Assembly (NCBI RefSeq): GCF_023721935.1
Contig: NC_064810.1
Location: 47,981,667-48,045,666, forward strand
Length of the DNA stretch: 64,000 nucleotides
From: Panthera uncia
Lineage: Eukaryota > Chordata > Mammalia > Carnivora > Felidae
Direction of reading: 5' to 3'
Shown piece after piece: positions 60,205-64,000 of this stretch. The notes beneath the pieces were generated by a model, which saw only the letters and a list, made by a program, of their open reading frames with translations, was not told the DNA's origin and made no database searches. Numbering within the stretch: position 1 is the first letter of the stretch; the number at the start of each line of letters is the position of its first letter. Position numbers and translations under genes: made by a program.

Positions 60205-61075
60205 CTACAATACATGAAAAGTAGTCAGTTTGTTTACAAGGTTTTGCTATTTTGTTCAAAACATACCAACCCCCACCCAAAAAACAAGAATGAGCCCCTC
60301 CCCCACTTTTTGACATTATATTCTATTTCAATTCTATATTCAGTATTTCAATTATTTAAACTGTTCATCAATAAAAGTATAAATTGCCAATCACTTGAGA
60401 CTCAAGAGAGTTGAGAGTCAAGAGATTTTCACAGCAATATTTAAGAATCCATGAAACTCATAGACAGTTTTAGATAACAGAGAGTTTATTCTCTCTGTTT
60501 CACTAAAGAATCACAACAGTCAAGGCATGACTGGGTGGCTTAGTTGGTTAAGCATCCAACTTTGGCTCAGGTCATGATCTTGCAGTTCTCAAGTTCAAGC
60601 CCCATATCAGGCTCTCTGCTGTCTGCACAGAGCCTGCTTCAGATCCTCTGTTCCCTTCTCTCTTTCTGCCTCTGCCCTGCTTGTGCTCTCTTACTGCCCC
60701 CCCCCCAAAATAAAAATAACACATTTAACAAAAACCAAGGTTCACAACAGTCAAGGTATTATTAGTACCTACAGAAAACTGGTCTCATAATAAAATGTGA
60801 AAAGAAATTGTAAACTTGTTTCAGTTCCATGATTCATGGAATACAATCTTCAGTATCTAAGTTATTATATAACCTTCAGGCCATATTTGTGTTTCCCATT
60901 TCTTGTATCTATCTGTTGTATTGTTTTTCTACCAACCGTAGACTATGATGCTATTTACAAATCAATGTGCACAACAGACCAGATTTTCACTGGCTCAGAT
61001 TTTATGTTTGGGAGAAAGAGGGTTAGTACATACACGATTATTCACTAATACCCATGTTTCATTTCTTGTGCTTAC
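60205..61075 (-). other. IMPG2: IMPG2 intron with one SINE
   Basis: Contains the SINE 60526-60741 and otherwise nothing recognisable. Confidence 0.85.
60526..60741 (+). mobile_element. Carnivore tRNA-SINE, diverged
   Basis: Degraded head 'catgactgggtggcttag' with the usual body and an A-rich tail preceded by a run of C. A perfect 15-bp duplication (tcacaacagtcaagg) lies at 60511-60525 and 60742-60756. Antisense to IMPG2. Confidence 0.94.
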
Positions 61076-62358
61076 CAGTTCCAAAAATCTTTGCTCCAGT
61101 GCTCTATACTCCAAAGAGTTTTTATTAAATAGGTCTTCCGAAAACATCATGTTTGTCACTCGGAGGCTGAAGAAAACCACCAAAGCTCCTGCAGTCTGGG
61201 TATGACTCAAGTCACCTCCTTCTGTGGGTTGCACCACAATAGCCCTCTCTGTGGACTGAACATTTGTAGACATTTCCACATAACTACCAACCTTGCCATT
61301 TTCCTCAGGGATTACCTCAGGCTGATAGTAATCTGTGCCTATCCGGTCCAGTTCTAATGAAATATCCTGTACACCCATAATTACTTCATCCTCTAGCAGG
61401 GTGGAGCTTGTGGTTGGAGACAATTTGGTAGGCTGTGTCATGGAAGATTTCAGCCAGAGCTTGTCAGTACTCTGTAGTGTACTTGCCAATATGTCTCTGG
61501 ACAATTTCCCCAGGGAAGAAGTTCTTGCCCAAACTACATCTGATTCTGGCAATATGGTCCCCAAAGGTTGCATATCTGGCTTCATAATTGAAACCTTGCT
61601 GTCAAACCACTCACGGCTGGATGATTCTATAGTTTGTTCCATATCCTTCTTTAGAAATGGTAGCTCTGGTTTACCAGTAGAAGCAGAGATTGCTATAGCT
61701 GTCAATAGAAGAGGTGCTTTGGTAACTGAGTAATCATCAATGTCAGGTGCCTCTGATATTTGCTTGGAGAGAATTAGAGATGCAGATTCAGTTGTGGTCT
61801 CTGCAAAGATGGGCACAGTAGGTCCACCAATGAGCTCTTCCTCTGCAAAGTGTGTGGATCTATCATAATATCCATATTTTAAATGCTCAGTACTTTGCCC
61901 TGTGGAATCTTTGTCATCTATACCTAATTTCTCATCTATACCTTCAGTTGGCATAAGTGATTCCTGATCTTCAAGCCATGACTTAGACAGTGGTTCAGAA
62001 CTCTTCTCAAATGAAGTCTCACTCCATGGCCAAGAAATCAGATCCACCTTTTGCCCAGACCCTGAACCTAAACCACTCTCAAATATAAACTCTTTTTCTA
62101 TGGATGTGTCTGGCATCAAAGTGCTCACTTCTAATTGGCCTTTGACTTTGGAGGCCAAAGAGTCCAAGCCAAAAGGTATCATTGTTTCTTTAGCAAGATC
62201 TAAAGTGACAGAGGAGGCCAGATATGGTGAGGATGTCAAAGACACTTCAGAGTCTTCCACAGATGATATCGTTTCCTTTGGCACTGGATGAGTGAATGGA
62301 CTTGAAGGCAATGAATGAACAGAAAGAATATCTTCTGGCCCTTCAACTTTGATTAATC
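61076..62358 (-). CDS. IMPG2: IMPG2 large mucin-like exon
   Basis: Exon of 1283 nt, acceptor TTTTTAG|GATTAATC and donor GAACTG|GTAAGC, entering in phase 1 and leaving in phase 0. It encodes about 427 residues of Ser/Thr/Glu-rich, low-complexity extracellular sequence with no internal stop. ESGLGSGSGQK (about 62049-62081) contains repeated Ser-Gly pairs next to acidic residues, the type of site that carries chondroitin sulfate. The last part (GALVVFFSLRVTNMMFSEDL up to ALEQRFLEL) is the first part of the SEA domain and is much more conserved than the rest. The reading frame runs into the intron below 61076, so any longer open frame there is not coding. Confidence 0.97.
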
Positions 62359-63342
62359 CTAAAAATAAAGTTTTCCATTAATTAATCTACAGAATTGTCA
62401 AAATGTATTCCTAGTTCTCCTAATAAAGCAAGCTATTTGTTTTTCTCATTAAGTTAGGATGTACAGTGCTGATTTTTACTTTGATATATAAGCAAGCAAG
62501 AGGATCTCATGATTTTGTGATGTGGTACAATCACTCATGAATATACCCCCTTCCCTGAGGATAACAAGATCTCAGCTATTGAAATAATTCATCTTTAAAG
62601 ATTTTAGTTTTTTACTCCATGAAAATAAAGAACCATATTGACAACAAAGACTGAATCTAGTGGAAACTAGACAGAAAATCCAGGAAATTTTGTCTTTGAA
62701 TTCTGATCTCCTTATTACGTTTATTGCCCATCATCCTCCAGATTTACCCAATGTTTAAAATCCTGGACTCATTATTTATATCTTTAACTTCCTCTTTCAC
62801 AAATATACTCCATCCATAAGTCATATTGATTTTTCCTTTCTGCCACAACTAAATCATCTACTTGATTTTCATTTCCTAATCTCTGCTATAGCTACCCTGG
62901 TTTACATTCTCCCTTTGTCAAGCCTAATGCAAGCTAAATTCTCTATATTGGGCCCCCGCAATTAATACTACTAAAAGATACTAGAATAATTTTCTTTGAT
63001 GTTGTTTATCACTATAACATTTAACATCCAAGTTAATAAAGTAGTTCTTTAATAGTAATTTAATTCAATTATGTATTCTTTCATAGGATGTTCAAAACAT
63101 CTATTAACTGATCCCCCACTCCCACCCCACCAAGTTCATGTCTTGTTATTTACCTATTTGGAATCTCCATTCCAACCAATTAAATCTGATTGTTTCCTCT
63201 CTCACACAGCTTTTCCAAGATATTTCCTCCTAATAGATGTTACCATGCTTCTCTATTAGCCTTAGTGGCATTCTTTCTTCAAAACCTTTGTCATCTGATA
63301 CAATAAAGTAAAAAAGTATGAAAAGTGATTAGAATCACTTAC
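62359..63342 (-). other. IMPG2: IMPG2 intron
   Basis: Intron of 984 nt, with donor GT at 63341-63342 and acceptor AG at 62359-62360. No repeat or gene is recognised. The plus-strand frame 63071-63259 is chance. Confidence 0.85.
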
Positions 63343-63646
63343 CATCTTCTAATATGTGAGATCCAGAAGTTCCTTCCTTAGAAACCACAGGCAAGCCAGT
63401 CTGAAGCACTGCTGGGGTGACAGAATGAAGAGTCAAGCTGCTAACCTCTAAAACCTCTGGGGAAGAACTGAGGCCCACCTTCGCGGGAAAGGCTAATTCG
63501 GGTGTAGACACTAAATCACCCAAAGGGCTTTCTGACCAGAGTTCCCTGCCATTGGTTGAGGGAGGACCAGAGCTGAAATCAAGTGGTGAAATACTGCTGG
63601 TGGTGGATTCATCTGCTGAGGGCCATTCAGCTTGAAGGGTATTATC
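63343..63646 (-). CDS. IMPG2: IMPG2 exon: Ser/Thr-rich region
   Basis: Exon of 304 nt, acceptor TTCCCCCCAG|GATAATACC and donor GATG|GTAAGT, phase 0 in and phase 1 out. It reads DNTLQAEWPSADESTTSSIS, PLDFSSGPPS, then GDLVSTPELAFPAKVGLSSS and ends SHILEDG. It belongs to the mucin-like central domain of IMPG2 and is rich in Ser, Thr and Pro, with no cysteines. It is the most 5' exon I can place with confidence; exons for the signal peptide, first SEA domain and hyaluronan-binding part lie beyond the window. Confidence 0.95.
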
Positions 63647-64000
63647 CTGGGGGGAAAAAAAGGCTAAATCATATCATAGATAAAAGAAACACACAAAAAT
63701 GATTTCAAATATCACCTATGTGTAACATTCCCAGATTTTCTAGGGACACATAGACAATGTAATATTGGTGGGGAGGGGGTGGGGACATGGGTTCTCCAAT
63801 CAAACAGATCTCTAATCAAACCCCTATTCAACCACACACTATTTGAAAACCCTAGGGAAAAACCACGTACCTCTTGAAACTCATCGTAAATTAGGGAGAG
63901 ATGAGATACCATATTTAAAAGATTCCAAAATGAATTTGTGAGAAAAAATATTTCTCTTGCTTTAGATGGTCCCTTACTCTGTCTTATTAGCTTAAATACT
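63647..64000 (-). other. IMPG2: IMPG2 intron, possible exon end
   Basis: Intronic sequence upstream of the 304-nt exon. A donor-like CAAGAG|GTACGT lies at 63869-63871. The frame before it is open from 64000 to 63871 and ends IYDEFQE in the right phase (0) to join the next exon. I cannot match it to IMPG2 from memory, and a clear acceptor is missing except for an AG that would leave a 9-nt exon (63871-63879). It is recorded as unresolved. Confidence 0.35.

Noticed and set aside
60995..61075. Extension of the IMPG2 large exon below 61076
   Set aside because: The open frame continues, but a consensus donor (CTG|GTAAGC) and the phase-0 join to the SEA exon place the exon end at 61076.
1..64000. 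A novel gene system (operon-like or defence-like cluster)
   Set aside because: Everything readable is one host gene, repeats and simple sequence. No cluster of unexplained coding frames exists.

Overview
The window is a piece of a carnivore nuclear genome, almost certainly a cat (Felidae). It holds about twenty copies of a tRNA-derived SINE that starts near GGGGCGCCTGGGTGGCTCAG and ends in a CT-rich stretch plus AAATAAATAAA. That is the feline form of the carnivore SINE; the dog form reads differently. The LINE-1 copies are also of carnivore type. There are no bacterial operons, CRISPR arrays or viral genomes.

The only protein-coding host gene I can support is IMPG2 (interphotoreceptor matrix proteoglycan 2, also called SPACRCAN), read on the minus strand at the right end. 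Seven consecutive 3' exons are visible, from 63646 down to the stop codon at 50795-50797. Their phases chain exactly (304+1283+220+211+189+199+84 = 2490 nt, 829 codons plus stop). All splice sites are AG/GT and there is no internal stop. They encode a Ser/Thr-rich mucin-like region with glycosaminoglycan attachment motifs, the second SEA domain, two EGF-like domains, one transmembrane helix and the cytoplasmic tail. The upstream exons lie beyond 64000. The 3' UTR runs left from 50794 and its end cannot be fixed from sequence alone.

Positions 1 to about 45000 are gene-free. By synteny I infer the intergenic side downstream of IMPG2, but no neighbouring gene is visible. Its main occupants are a full-length but inactivated LINE-1 (4560-10482, minus), many SINEs, a probable ERV1-type solo LTR (28755-29326), two MLT1-type LTR remnants, an internally deleted Tigger1 DNA transposon (33415-34455) split by a SINE, MER5A/MER20-like hAT elements, and scattered MIR and L2 fragments. 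There is a 400-base assembly gap at 266-665.

I found no new multi-gene system. The most useful leads are: a short L1 insertion at 32886-33161 that looks like a 3' transduction with a perfect 15-bp target duplication; a compound CTG/TG microsatellite about 20 nt inside the IMPG2 donor at 51352; a tandem NAGNAG acceptor and a coding (GA)7 tract in the IMPG2 tail; a 31-base poly-G run; head-to-head SINEs with a lost centre; and antisense open frames across the L1 5' UTR. Repeat family names were assigned from memory of consensus sequences, not from a database search.
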